Source: an uncultured Verrucomicrobiales bacterium (GTDB lineage Bacteria; Verrucomicrobiota; Verrucomicrobiia; Verrucomicrobiales; DEV007). Taken from it: DNA of 60,520 nucleotides. Positions within the stretch are counted from its first letter, which is position 1, and every line of letters begins with the position of its first letter. The notes beneath the pieces are model-generated. The model saw nothing but the letters and a program-made list of their open reading frames with translations, ran no database searches and was not told where the DNA came from. Location of the stretch: the NCBI GenBank assembly GCA_937891465.1, contig CALAHF010000089.1:1-60520 (forward strand). Direction: 5' to 3'. The position numbers and the translations under genes were made by a program. This document shows, in pieces, positions 7,883-17,182 of the stretch.

Positions 7883-9297
7883 ATTCCACGAACCAACAGG
7901 GCGACAAGCTGGTGCGCCAGCGATCTGAGGATTCTCGCGAAGCGGATCCGGAAGATAGCCCTACTAATAAAAAAGGTGCGTTCGCCAAACCAACCCTATT
8001 GATTCGATTTGTGGTTTTAGTATTTGGCCTTGCGGCGGTGAGCAATGCTCAAGAACCTGCCGAAGAATATCGAAATGCGGTCGCCGGGGTTGAAGCGGAC
8101 CTTGCTGCAGAACTGCAAAAACTGGCGGAGCTTCGAGAGCAGATTGCCGCGGAGAAACCTGCGCTTGCCAAAAAAACCAACGAGATTGCCGCAGAATTTC
8201 GAGAGAAAACTCGTCGAGCCAAGCTCGCTGATCTGGAGCGTGAATCTCTCGTGCATGATCTTTCGACCTTATCCGATCGGGTAAAGAAATGGCGGGACGA
8301 AAATCATTACATCATAGGATTACTGGATGAATTTGATAAGCAGCATGAAGCCAGCATCAGTTTGGCTGAATTGACCGATGCTGATTCTGAACTGGATACA
8401 GCAGAGCAGGCGCTGGCGCGACTGGCTGTTCCGCAGCGAGTCATTTCAGGCCAAGCGTTGACCGATGAGGGCACCGCTGTTTCAGGAACGTTTCTAGGAG
8501 TCGGACCGATCAGCTGGTTTGTTGCAGACGATAATTCACGCGGTGGTCTCGTCGCCGGGAGTGCAGGATTGCAGCCGGAAATCGTGAGCGACACCACCAA
8601 CCCGAGCGCGATTCGGAAGCTGGTGGAAAACCAGTCTGCAACCGTCACTTTTGATCCGACGTTGGGAACGGTTGTTGCCCTTGGTGAGACAAAAACGTCG
8701 TTGCAAGATCACATCAAAAAGGGCGGATTCTGGATTTACCCCATTCTGCTTCTCGGTCTGATCGCGACGATTGCTGCGATCGCAAAATGGATTCAACTCA
8801 GCCGGATTCGCGAAGTTCGTCCGGCGGTTGTTCAGCGTATTTTGAAAAATCCAGACGGCGCCGAAAAGGAGCTGGTTGGTGTTCGTCACCCTGCCCGGGA
8901 AATTTTAGCGCGGGGAATTGAACTTCGTGATCAGCCGCGTGAGGACGTGGAAGAGGCGCTTTATGAAAAATATCTCGCGGCTCAGCCTCCGCTGCAAAAA
9001 GGGCTCGCGCTCATTGCTATCGCCAGCGCCACGGCTCCACTGTTAGGATTGTTGGGAACCGTCACAGGCATGATTCATACCTTCGATCTCATTGATGTTT
9101 TTGGAACGGGTGATGCAAAATCGCTCGCCTCCGGAATTTCCGAAGCGCTTATCACTACGAAATTTGGACTGATCGTTGCGATCCCCGCGCTGATTATTCA
9201 TGCGTTATTGCGCCGTAAAGTTCAGGGAATCAAAGCAACGATGGAAATGATCAGCCTCGCATTCCTCAACGGATTAAAAGGAGGGAAAACTCTATGA
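7879..9297 (+). CDS. TtpC-like MotA/TolQ/ExbB proton channel protein
   Basis: At 472 residues this is longer than ExbB and fits TtpC, the extra component of Vibrio-type TonB2 systems. A hydrophobic export segment (LLIRFVVLVFGLAAVSNAQ, about residues 40-58) is followed by a coiled-coil periplasmic domain. Then come three transmembrane helices in the MotA/TolQ/ExbB domain: FWIYPILLLGLIATIAAIA, ATAPLLGLLGTVTGMIHTF and ALITTKFGLIVAIPALIIHA. Residues 4-43 are encoded by the long form of the dispersed repeat (7889-8006), so the N-terminus is unusual. The true start is uncertain; ATG 7879 overlaps the DUF3450 stop. The gene ends in an ATGA overlap with exbB. Confidence 0.85.
   Translation: MNSTNQQGDKLVRQRSEDSREADPEDSPTNKKGAFAKPTLLIRFVVLVFGLAAVSNAQEPAEEYRNAVAGVEADLAAELQKLAELREQIAAEKPALAKKTNEIAAEFREKTRRAKLADLERESLVHDLSTLSDRVKKWRDENHYIIGLLDEFDKQHEASISLAELTDADSELDTAEQALARLAVPQRVISGQALTDEGTAVSGTFLGVGPISWFVADDNSRGGLVAGSAGLQPEIVSDTTNPSAIRKLVENQSATVTFDPTLGTVVALGETKTSLQDHIKKGGFWIYPILLLGLIATIAAIAKWIQLSRIREVRPAVVQRILKNPDGAEKELVGVRHPAREILARGIELRDQPREDVEEALYEKYLAAQPPLQKGLALIAIASATAPLLGLLGTVTGMIHTFDLIDVFGTGDAKSLASGISEALITTKFGLIVAIPALIIHALLRRKVQGIKATMEMISLAFLNGLKGGKTL
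7889..8006. repeat. long form of the dispersed repeat, inside ttpC
   Basis: A 76-bp extension (begins CGAACCAACAGGGC; includes CAGCGATCTGAGGATTC) is followed by a degenerate 43-mer that ends ACCCTATTGATTCG. The same arrangement occurs on the opposite strand at 58099-58219; the extension core matches at roughly 80 percent by eye. The element lies in the first 43 codons of ttpC, just before and partly within its export segment. Confidence 0.85.
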
Positions 9298-9734
9298 TGA
9301 CGAAATTCGTTACTGAATTGCAGGCCCTCTTTGTTGAAGGCGGCTGGGTCCTGTGGGGATTAATCGCACTGGCATTTGGAATTGCCTTTGCTCTGATTTC
9401 GATTTGGAAATCGCTTCAGGAAATTTCTTCGCAACAGCTTGATGCCGTTGATGAATTTTATTTTGCGAAACCTCGCCGACGAATTCCGTTCGCGTTTGCT
9501 CTCATCGGAGCGGCTCCGCTTATCGGTTTGTTAGGGACGGTTTTGGGGGTGCTGACGACCTTCACTGGGCTTTCCGGAGTGACAAACCGCACTCCGATCG
9601 ATGTAATTTCACAGGGCATTTCGGAGGCTCTGATCACGACACAGGCGGGGCTCATCATTGCGGTCCCCGCGTTGATCACGTGCACGCTTTTGAAAAACCG
9701 GTTCGAGACTCTGCAACAAAAAGCGAAGGTATAA
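9294..9734 (+). CDS. exbB: ExbB-like proton channel protein
   Basis: A 146-residue inner-membrane protein with three helices and the MotA/TolQ/ExbB core: LIGAAPLIGLLGTVLGVLTTF, then ALITTQAGLIIAVPALITCTLL. The short length fits ExbB2 of TonB2 systems. With ExbD it forms the proton-driven motor that energises TonB. The start overlaps ttpC by 4 bp and exbD begins 6 bp after the stop, so translation is probably coupled. Confidence 0.9.
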   Translation: MMTKFVTELQALFVEGGWVLWGLIALAFGIAFALISIWKSLQEISSQQLDAVDEFYFAKPRRRIPFAFALIGAAPLIGLLGTVLGVLTTFTGLSGVTNRTPIDVISQGISEALITTQAGLIIAVPALITCTLLKNRFETLQQKAKV

Positions 9735-9740
9735 GTAGAG

Positions 9741-10166
9741 ATGGCCCGACGATTTTCCAGATTTTCAGATGAGGCTGCCGATAGCGATTCGAGCGGGGAG
9801 ATTAATATTTCGCCGCTGATTGATATCGTATTCATCCTGTTGATTTTCTTCATTGTCACGACCGTCTTTGTTGAAGAAACCGGTTTGAAAATTGAAAAGC
9901 CGCGTGCGGTAGCTCAGCAGGATTTGGAAAAAAATAGCGTGCTTATTGGGATCAGCCCCGAAGGCGCGGTCTATTTTGGAGGGCGTGAAATTGGTGTGAA
10001 CGGCGTTCGTTCGGTTGTGAGCCGCCTAATGAAACAGGAGGAATCTCCCGTGATCATTCAGGTCGACCGGCGCACCGCGACCGAGGTTACGGTCGAAGTC
10101 CTTGACGAAGCAAAGCTAGGTGGGGCGATGCAGGTATTTGTCTCTACCGTGGGAGGTGATCAGTAA
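9741..10166 (+). CDS. exbD: ExbD/TolR-like biopolymer transport protein
   Basis: The 141-residue protein has a short cytoplasmic N-terminus, then the ExbD signature INISPLIDIVFILLIFFIVT, a single helix with the conserved Asp that takes part in proton flow. A periplasmic domain follows, with the usual VIIQVDRRTATEVTVEVLDEA region. It works with ExbB in the TonB2 motor. tonB starts one base after its stop codon. Confidence 0.93.
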   Translation: MARRFSRFSDEAADSDSSGEINISPLIDIVFILLIFFIVTTVFVEETGLKIEKPRAVAQQDLEKNSVLIGISPEGAVYFGGREIGVNGVRSVVSRLMKQEESPVIIQVDRRTATEVTVEVLDEAKLGGAMQVFVSTVGGDQ

Positions 10167-10167
10167 A

Positions 10168-10944
10168 ATGAGCGCTTCACGATCTAACCCTATTGAGTCA
10201 TCGATCCAACCCTATTGGATCGTTTTGCGCATTGTCGGCTCAACGGCGTTGACCGCATTGTTGGTAACATTTTTAGTTTTTGCTCGCTGGTTGACGGTTG
10301 CGCCGGAGCCGGATCGGTTCATTCGGGAAATGGCGTCAGTGCCTCCGGTGGCTCTTCCGGCCCCCGAACCTCCGACGCCCGAAACGAGTAAGCCGGAACC
10401 TGCGGCCCCTCCGCCGCAAGTTCCTGATTTGCCCCAGCTGGAGCTTCCGATTGAGCAATTCGCACCGCCGATTCGGGCCATCGTCGACAAGCAAACCGTC
10501 GATTTTGCAATGCAATCGCTCGACTTTGAATTGGAAACGGATCCGGTGGTCCAAGTTAAGAAAACGACTCGGTCGAAGAAAGCTTCTTATTCTCCGCCGA
10601 AAACAATTTCAAAGGCTCCTTCACGATCCGCTCCGAAACCGGCCCCACGGCGCACGACTTTTTCATCGTCTGAATTGGATGGAAAGCCCCGGTTGTTGAA
10701 TCGTCCGCGGGCAACCTATCCTGCTTCGATGCTGCGGAAAGGTGTTCGATCAGGCAAAGTCTTGCTGGAAGTCTCAATCAGTCCGTCAGGGAAGTGCAGT
10801 GTCCGCCGCGTGATTTCCAGCACGCATGGCGATTTTTCGGCGATCGCGCGTTCCTTTGCCAACAGCGCTCGGTTTTCGTCTCCAAAAAAGGATGGGCGTG
10901 CTGTCACCGCCATCTACAAATGGCCACTCGTTTTGAAACCATGA
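10168..10944 (+). CDS. tonB: TonB family energy transducer
   Basis: This protein has one N-terminal membrane helix (STALTALLVTFLVFARWL), a Pro-rich spacer (PAPEPPTPETSKPEPAAPPP) and a C-terminal TonB domain with the typical start RPRATYPASMLRKGVRSGKV and a VLLEVSISPSGKC strand. It would carry proton-motive energy to outer-membrane TonB-dependent receptors, none of which are in the window. Start at ATG 10168; residues 5-18 (starting RSNPIESSIQPYWI) are encoded by a 43-bp dispersed repeat, which forms the cytoplasmic tail before the helix. Confidence 0.9.
   Translation: MSASRSNPIESSIQPYWIVLRIVGSTALTALLVTFLVFARWLTVAPEPDRFIREMASVPPVALPAPEPPTPETSKPEPAAPPPQVPDLPQLELPIEQFAPPIRAIVDKQTVDFAMQSLDFELETDPVVQVKKTTRSKKASYSPPKTISKAPSRSAPKPAPRRTTFSSSELDGKPRLLNRPRATYPASMLRKGVRSGKVLLEVSISPSGKCSVRRVISSTHGDFSAIARSFANSARFSSPKKDGRAVTAIYKWPLVLKP
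10180..10222. repeat. 43-bp repeat inside tonB
   Basis: Both halves carry the ACCCTATTG arm in the same direction: CGATCTAACCCTATTGAGTC, a spacer, then CGATCCAACCCTATTGGATCG. This shows that the two 21-bp halves can be direct as well as inverted copies. The element encodes part of TonB's cytoplasmic N-terminus. Confidence 0.85.
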
Positions 10945-10951
10945 TTTTGAT

Positions 10952-12325
10952 ATGAATCGTCTCATTTTTAGAATTCAGATTTCCGGAATGATTGCACTTA
11001 GTTGGGTATGTTCCGTTGTGGGCGCTGATTTGATGCCGATCGATCCGTTATGGAAGAGCGCCTCGTTTCGAAAGGCATTCACCGGAAGTTATGGAATCGA
11101 TTCGCGGATCGAACCTAAAGTCACGACGAGCGAAAAGTCGGTGTTGGAGGCTGTTGCTGCGGAACTTGCCGATAAAGACCGCGACGGGGCAGCCGCCAAA
11201 TTAACGGGCAGTTCTCTTTTAAAAACCAGCCCGGCCCTCATGTTTGCGCTGGGGAATTTGCGGTTTGAGCAGGGTGAAATCGAAGACGCGGTCGAGAATT
11301 TTGAAGCAGCTGTGAAATTGTATCCCAACTTTCGGGACGCGCATCGGAACCTCGCGATTGCTCAAGTTCAGCAATCAGAATTTAAAAAAGCGGAGCCGCA
11401 TTTGATTCGGGCGATTGAACTCGGTGCGCAAGATGGCCTGGCGCTTGGCTTGCTCGGCTACGTTCATTCCAACGCAGATCGGCATCAGGCTGCGCTACAG
11501 GCATTTTGCCTTGCTCAGCTGACAATGCCGGCTGAAATCCAGTGGAAAGTTGGAGAAGCCCACGCGCTGCTTTCGCTCGATGAACCGCGTGGTGCTGCTT
11601 CTATTTACGCCGATATCCTGACTCAACAACCAACCGAGGCAGGGATTTGGAAAAATCAGGCGTACGCTTTTTTTCTTCTCGAAGAATCGGTTAAAGGCCT
11701 CGCCAATCTCGAATTTGCCTCACGACTCGGAAAACTCACTGCGTCGGAAACACTTTCGCTGGGGCATTTATACCTGAATGAAACGCTCTATGATCTTGCA
11801 AAAAATCGATACGAAGAAGCGGTCAAGATGACCGAAAATCCGGCGTCGCCAGATGAACTCATCGCAGCGGTTGAATACTTGGCGGATGTTTACCAATGGG
11901 AATCTGCCAAGAGCATTTTAGAGGAAATTCGGGTGATTCATGGTGAAAAAATCGACGAGAAAGACATTCTTCAAAATCGGTTCAGTCGAGCTGAAGCCCT
12001 GATCGAATTGGAGATCGGCAATTCGGAAAAAGGGGCCACTTTGGTGGCTGAAATTCTCAAAAAGAATCCTGTAGATGGGGAAGCGCTTATTCTTCTAGCT
12101 AAATTTCATCTACGGGAAGCAGAGGCAGAAGAAGCCGTCATGATGTTTGAGCAAGCTGCACTAATTCCTGAGAGCGAGGCCGAGGCTCGGCTAGAGCACG
12201 GTCAGATTCTGGTGAATCAGGGAGATTACAAAGCGGGGATCGAGATGTTGAAGCGATCCCACGAACTGAAGCCGAATCCAAGTATCGCTGAATACATTGA
12301 AGGACTCCGCGAATTTTTGCGCTAA
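10952..12325 (+). CDS. TPR repeat protein of the TonB2-type operon
   Basis: The 457-residue protein has a hydrophobic export signal at the N-terminus (ends VVGADLM) and then tandem tetratricopeptide units. Examples are ALGNLRFEQGEIEDAVENFEAAVKLYPN-type blocks around residues 90-160, and another set near the C-terminus (ARLEHGQILVNQGDYKAGI). TPR proteins are a regular last member of DUF3450-TtpC-ExbB-ExbD-TonB operons and are thought to be periplasmic scaffolds. It starts 7 bp after tonB and ends 61 bp before the permease gene. Confidence 0.85.
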   Translation: MNRLIFRIQISGMIALSWVCSVVGADLMPIDPLWKSASFRKAFTGSYGIDSRIEPKVTTSEKSVLEAVAAELADKDRDGAAAKLTGSSLLKTSPALMFALGNLRFEQGEIEDAVENFEAAVKLYPNFRDAHRNLAIAQVQQSEFKKAEPHLIRAIELGAQDGLALGLLGYVHSNADRHQAALQAFCLAQLTMPAEIQWKVGEAHALLSLDEPRGAASIYADILTQQPTEAGIWKNQAYAFFLLEESVKGLANLEFASRLGKLTASETLSLGHLYLNETLYDLAKNRYEEAVKMTENPASPDELIAAVEYLADVYQWESAKSILEEIRVIHGEKIDEKDILQNRFSRAEALIELEIGNSEKGATLVAEILKKNPVDGEALILLAKFHLREAEAEEAVMMFEQAALIPESEAEARLEHGQILVNQGDYKAGIEMLKRSHELKPNPSIAEYIEGLREFLR

Positions 12326-12359
12326 ATTGAGGCATAGCAGGCTTGCCAAACTGTCGTGG

Positions 12360-12380
12360 CAATCCAACCCTATTGGATCG
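12360..12380. repeat. solitary 21-bp half repeat
   Basis: CAATCCAACCCTATTGGATCG is one half unit, ending 6 bp before the permease start codon. The sequence just before it (GCAGGCTTGCC, about 12338) faintly recalls the GCAAGCTGGCTTGCC palindrome of the long form, so this may be a decayed long copy. Confidence 0.7.
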
Positions 12381-12386
12381 TAAAAT

Positions 12387-15300
12387 ATGAGTTTCTGGAA
12401 ATTGGTTTTTAAATCGCTGCTTCATTATCGCGGGATTAATCTGGCTGTCCTCGCGGGAGTGGCGCTGACTTCGGCAATTCTCAGCGGGGCACTTGTTGTT
12501 GGGGATTCGGTGAAAGAAAGTTTGCGACAAAATGCGGCTGCCCGGATTTCAAATATTGGTGAGGTGGTGATAGGAGGAGACCGCTTTTTTACTTCAAAAT
12601 TGGCCGATAACCTTGAATTGACGGAAACGGTCGCTCCAATTCTACAAGTTCAGGGAACGGTAGCGACGCGGGGAGGCGGACAGCGTTCCAATGCCGTTCA
12701 AATCGTGGGAGTGGATGAGCGCTTTTGGAATCTCGGACGTGTTGCTGAATTCTCAATCGAAGGCGACTTTTTTGCGATCAATGATGTGCTGGCCGATCGG
12801 TTGGGAGTGAAAGATGGCGATACTCTGATCTCTCGCGTCGAAATTCCCGGCGAGCTTTCCAAAGACGCGCCGTTGTCGGGCGAGTCGGAGCAGACCAAGC
12901 CGTTCACTGAAAAAATTACTCACATTCTCGGGGCGAACACGATGGGATTGTATTCGTTGAAAGCGGAGCAGATTCCGCCGGGCACAATTTTCATTCCGCT
13001 TCAAAAACTCCAGACGATTCTCGAAAAATCCGGTCAGGTGAATTTGTTGCTCGTGGGGAATTCTGAATCTGGCGATGGTCTGAAATTACTTCAGGCGGCT
13101 TTAGAAAAAGGCTGGAAGTTGGAGGACGCTCAAATTGAACTGACAACATTGGAAGCGGGATCCAATCTCCGTCATGTCACGACACCGCGAGTTTTTCTCG
13201 ATTCAAAAGTGATCGATACCGTGGAATCGGCGCTCGGCGGACGTGAAAAATCGGACCGCGTCCTCACCTATTTGGCGAACAAGATTCGATTCGGTGACAA
13301 GAAGCTGACGCCGTATTCGATGATCACGGGGGCGACACCGGAACTCAATTCGATTGTTCCTCCAGATTTGAAAGACACCGAAATTGTCGTTAGCCAATGG
13401 CTTGCGGATGATCTCGGAGTTTCCGTCGGCGAAGAATTGGAGTTGGAATATTACGTCGTTGAATCGGGGCGAAAGCTGGTCGATACGACGTCGAAATTTA
13501 CGGTGCATTCCATTGCCGAAATCGGAGAGAATGGCTGGAACCAATCGTGGACTCCGGAATTCCCTGGGATTTTTGAAGTGGAAGATTTATCCGGTTGGGA
13601 GCCGGGAATTCCCATCGATCGCGATTCAATTCGGGATAAAGACGAGGATTTCTGGGATGAATATCGAGCGACTCCCAAAGCGTTTGTGACGTTTGCTGCG
13701 GCCGAAAAGATGTTCGCGAATCGCTTTGGAAACGCCACGTCGATTCGGTTTCCAGCAGGAATTACGGATGATATTTTTGAGGCCGATCTGAAAGGGAAAC
13801 TCAAATTTTCCGATCTCGGGATCACTGTTCGCGATGTCGCGGCTGAAGCAAAAGCGGCCGTCGGGCAGTCGTTCGATTTTGGTCAACTGTTCGCTTACAT
13901 GAGTTTTTTCCTCATTTTATCGGCTCTGATTTTATCGGCGTTGGTTTTTATTTTTGGAATCGAAAGCCGCACTCAGCAGATCGGTTTATTGCTCGCCGTC
14001 GGAGTGTCGGCAGGACGAACGCGTCGGCTCTTTTTGGCGGAAGCCACGATTTTATCAGTGATCGGAGCGTTGATCGGACTCGCTGGTGGTTGGGTTTACA
14101 CCACGCTGGCATTGCGAGGCATGTCGAGCGCGTGGCAGGATGCTGCAGCTGGTATCGAATTTTTCTATCACCTTCGGCCTGTCAGTTTGGCGATTGCTTT
14201 TGGCATTACGGTGCTGCTTGCATTGATCACCGTGTGGATCGCGAGTCGAGCGGTGATGAAAGTTCAGCCCGGACATTTGATCTCCGGAAGTGGAGATGGA
14301 ACGTCGAATTCGCAGACAACTCCGCTTTTGAAAACAAAGGCATTCTGGCTAGGTGTGGTTTTTCTGCTTGGCGGAATTTATTGTCTAATTGCTCCAAAAT
14401 CGCCCGGTTCAATGGCTGAGCAGGGCATGTTTTTCGGTGGCGGATTTTGTTTCACGCTCGCCGGCGTCGCAGCATGCGCGTTGCTACTGCGTCAGTTCGA
14501 AAAACCGTCAGCTTCTCTCACCAGTCTTGCCGCTCTTGGACGGCAAAATGCAGTTCGCAGAAAAGGACGGAGCCTCGCTGTGGTCGGGTTGATGGCGGCC
14601 GGTGTGTTCATGGTGACGGCGATCAATTCATTTCGTCTGCAAGGCGAGCGCGGAGCCTCCCTCCGGGATTCTGGAACCGGCGGTTTTACGCATGTTGGTC
14701 AATCGTCTCTGCCAATTTACGAAGATTTAAATGGCGATCAGGGACGCAAAAAATATGGTTTGGATCAGTTTGCTGGTACCGATTTTCGAATCGTTCAATT
14801 TCGGGTAAGTGATGGTGAAGATGCCAGTTGTCTTAATTTGAATCGTTCCCAGCGGCCGCGTTTGATGGCTGTGAATCCAGACATGCTGACAAAAGTGGGT
14901 GCATTTGGATTTGCAAAATCAGCAGGTTCGGAAGGTTGGGCGGGCCTTTCTGATGATGCTGCGAAAGGAATTCCGGGAATTATCGATATGAATACGGCGA
15001 CGTATGCGCTGCAGAAAAAACTCGGAGATGTCATCGAATACGAATCCTCCGCTGAGGAACCTTTTGGTGTGAAACTTTCCGGCTTTCTGGAAACATCCCT
15101 GCTGCAGGGCTCCATCATCGTTGCTGAATCACATTTCATCGAGCAATTTCCGGATGCCGGCGGCTACCGCTTTTTCCTGCTCGATTGTCCGAATGATCAG
15201 GCTGCTGCTAAAAAAATCGCGGCTCACCTGACGCGCGAGTTCGACGGTCGTGGACTCGAAATGCGTTCGGCTTCAGCTCGGTTAAATGAATTCAATGCCG

Positions 15301-15689
15301 TGCAAAACACCTACCTCTCGATATTTTCCACGCTTGGCGGTCTCGGGATTTTGTTGGGCACGATCGGCTTGGCGATTGTCGTGGGTCGCAATGTGATGGA
15401 GCGCCGCGGTCAACTCGGACTCATGCAGGCGGTCGGTTTTACCCGCGATTCGTTGGCCAAAATGGTCCTCGCAGAACATTGGTTTCTCCATGCTGTCGGT
15501 GTGATTCTAGGCGTTGCTGCGGCTGCGATTGCAGTCGCGCCGAAACTGTTCAGCCGAACTTCAGATCTCCCGCTCGGTTTATTGATCGGAATGAATCTTG
15601 CAATTTTAGTTGGCGGAATTGCCTTTTGCTGGATTGCCGCGCGCGTTGTGGTTCGCGGAAAATTGATGGACGCGTTGCGATCGGAGTAG
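12387..15689 (+). CDS. large FtsX-like ABC transporter permease
   Basis: This 1100-residue protein begins with a membrane helix (INLAVLAGVALTSAILSGALVVG), has a large periplasmic domain to about residue 490, a three-helix FtsX domain near 505-615, further helices near 655-740, a second periplasmic region and a final FtsX domain at about 980-1095 (RNVMERRGQLGLMQAVGF). This two-FtsX-domain layout is usual for MacB/Lol-like transporters fused into one chain. The LolD-type ATPase at 6340 is the likely partner. The stop is 3 bp from the convergent histidine kinase gene. The exported substrate is unknown. Confidence 0.88.
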   Translation: MSFWKLVFKSLLHYRGINLAVLAGVALTSAILSGALVVGDSVKESLRQNAAARISNIGEVVIGGDRFFTSKLADNLELTETVAPILQVQGTVATRGGGQRSNAVQIVGVDERFWNLGRVAEFSIEGDFFAINDVLADRLGVKDGDTLISRVEIPGELSKDAPLSGESEQTKPFTEKITHILGANTMGLYSLKAEQIPPGTIFIPLQKLQTILEKSGQVNLLLVGNSESGDGLKLLQAALEKGWKLEDAQIELTTLEAGSNLRHVTTPRVFLDSKVIDTVESALGGREKSDRVLTYLANKIRFGDKKLTPYSMITGATPELNSIVPPDLKDTEIVVSQWLADDLGVSVGEELELEYYVVESGRKLVDTTSKFTVHSIAEIGENGWNQSWTPEFPGIFEVEDLSGWEPGIPIDRDSIRDKDEDFWDEYRATPKAFVTFAAAEKMFANRFGNATSIRFPAGITDDIFEADLKGKLKFSDLGITVRDVAAEAKAAVGQSFDFGQLFAYMSFFLILSALILSALVFIFGIESRTQQIGLLLAVGVSAGRTRRLFLAEATILSVIGALIGLAGGWVYTTLALRGMSSAWQDAAAGIEFFYHLRPVSLAIAFGITVLLALITVWIASRAVMKVQPGHLISGSGDGTSNSQTTPLLKTKAFWLGVVFLLGGIYCLIAPKSPGSMAEQGMFFGGGFCFTLAGVAACALLLRQFEKPSASLTSLAALGRQNAVRRKGRSLAVVGLMAAGVFMVTAINSFRLQGERGASLRDSGTGGFTHVGQSSLPIYEDLNGDQGRKKYGLDQFAGTDFRIVQFRVSDGEDASCLNLNRSQRPRLMAVNPDMLTKVGAFGFAKSAGSEGWAGLSDDAAKGIPGIIDMNTATYALQKKLGDVIEYESSAEEPFGVKLSGFLETSLLQGSIIVAESHFIEQFPDAGGYRFFLLDCPNDQAAAKKIAAHLTREFDGRGLEMRSASARLNEFNAVQNTYLSIFSTLGGLGILLGTIGLAIVVGRNVMERRGQLGLMQAVGFTRDSLAKMVLAEHWFLHAVGVILGVAAAAIAVAPKLFSRTSDLPLGLLIGMNLAILVGGIAFCWIAARVVVRGKLMDALRSE

Positions 15690-15692
15690 ATT

Positions 15693-17050
15693 TCAGTTCG
15701 ACAGCGCGAGTTCGTGGCATTTCCTCAGGTGAATGCACTCCACCAATTCGCCGAGCGATTCCAAATCGAGCGGCTTCGTTAAGAAATCATTTATTCCGGC
15801 AACCCGACATCGTTCTTTGTCCTCATCAAAAGCAAGGCCGGTCAGTGCCAGTGTAAAGGTTTCGGAATTCGGGTAATTTTGCTCTCGAATCCGCCGCATC
15901 GCTTCAAGGCCATCCATCACAGGCATTTGGAGGTCCATACAAATCAGATCAAATCGCATATTTCCAGAAGCGATTTCAACGGCTTCTTTTCCATTGCTGG
16001 CAATTTCAACCGTGCACCCAAGTCGTTCCAGCGACATAGATGCGACTTTCTGATTCACTGGATTGTCTTCGACCAATAAAACAGAGAGCGAGAGTTCCTC
16101 GTTTTCATGGGCAGCTTCTTTCATTGATGAAAGCGTTTTTTTCAAACTACTGATTGATGGGAGCTGAACGGCGTTCGCTGGATTCGAGTCAACCCGAGTG
16201 GCCGGGATCTCAAAAATGAAAGTCGAGCCTTCATCCACTGTACTTTTCACTCTGATTTTCCCCTTCATCAAATTCACCAGGTTTCGGGAGATTGCCAGCC
16301 CCAGTCCGGTACCCTCATACTTTCGAGTCATCGACGTGTCTGCCTGAGTGAATGGTTGAAAGAGTGATTTTTGCTTTTCGGCAGCAATCCCAATCCCAGT
16401 GTCTTCAACTGTAAAGAAAAGCCGCACTTCTTCAGGGTTCGTACGATTCGCATCGAGTTTGATTCGTACTTCGCCGCCGGGATCCGTGAATTTGAGGGCA
16501 TTTTTTACCAAGGTGAATAGGACCTTCTGAATTCGGATGTCATCCCCCATCAGTTTGGTGGAGACGTAGTCTGAGATTTCGTGAATTAGTTGAACCTCTT
16601 TTTTTCTGCGATAGGGCCGAATGTCTGGGCGACTGCCTCCATCATCCGGTGAGGTGAAAAATTGCGTTCAACCAATTGAAGATTGCGGTTTCCTGACTTA
16701 GAAAATAGCATCACGTCATTCAGCATATTCAGAAGCAATTCCATCGAGGAACGAATTGTCATCAATTGATCGGCAAAATGCGGGTCGGGATTTGATTGCA
16801 AGATGAGTTCCACCATGCCGAAAATGCCGTTCATCGGCGTCCGGATCTCATGGCTCATGTTCGCCAGGAATTCGCGCTTCGCCTGCTCACCTTCATCCAT
16901 CAGCAAAACATTTTTGGAGATCTGATTCCGCTGCTTAGTCACCAATTCAGTCAATTCACGAATGGAATTGACCAATGTCTCTTTCTCAGAAGTGTTTGCC
17001 GGCTTCGAGAGAGAAATGCCAGAGTTGGTAACACGAAACGTTGTCATCAT
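15693..17050 (-). pseudogene. hybrid histidine kinase with a frameshift at an A7 run
   Basis: Reading from ATG 17050, the first part has a coiled-coil N-terminus and the H-box [16 protein letters not shown], then stops at 16586. The second part, in the -1 frame, carries the N-box (LVKNALKFTDPGG), DTGIGI, GTGLGLAI and a C-terminal receiver domain with the phospho-acceptor in LICMDLQMPVMDG. The frames join at a run of seven A (16599-16605); one more A or a -1 shift at A AAA AAG would restore a 452-residue soluble HisKA-HATPase-REC protein. No sensor domain or membrane helix is seen. Gene decay or a homopolymer sequence error is the simplest reading; slippage is possible. Confidence 0.85.
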
Positions 17051-17182
17051 TTCCGAAATCTCGGTAGTGACGAAGGAGAAATATGTTTGTTTGGTCGAAG
17101 TTATATATAATTACCATAATTTTGGGCCTTTTTATGATTCTGCAATGTTTTTTCTGTTTGAAGCGCCAAACCTCTTCGTGAT

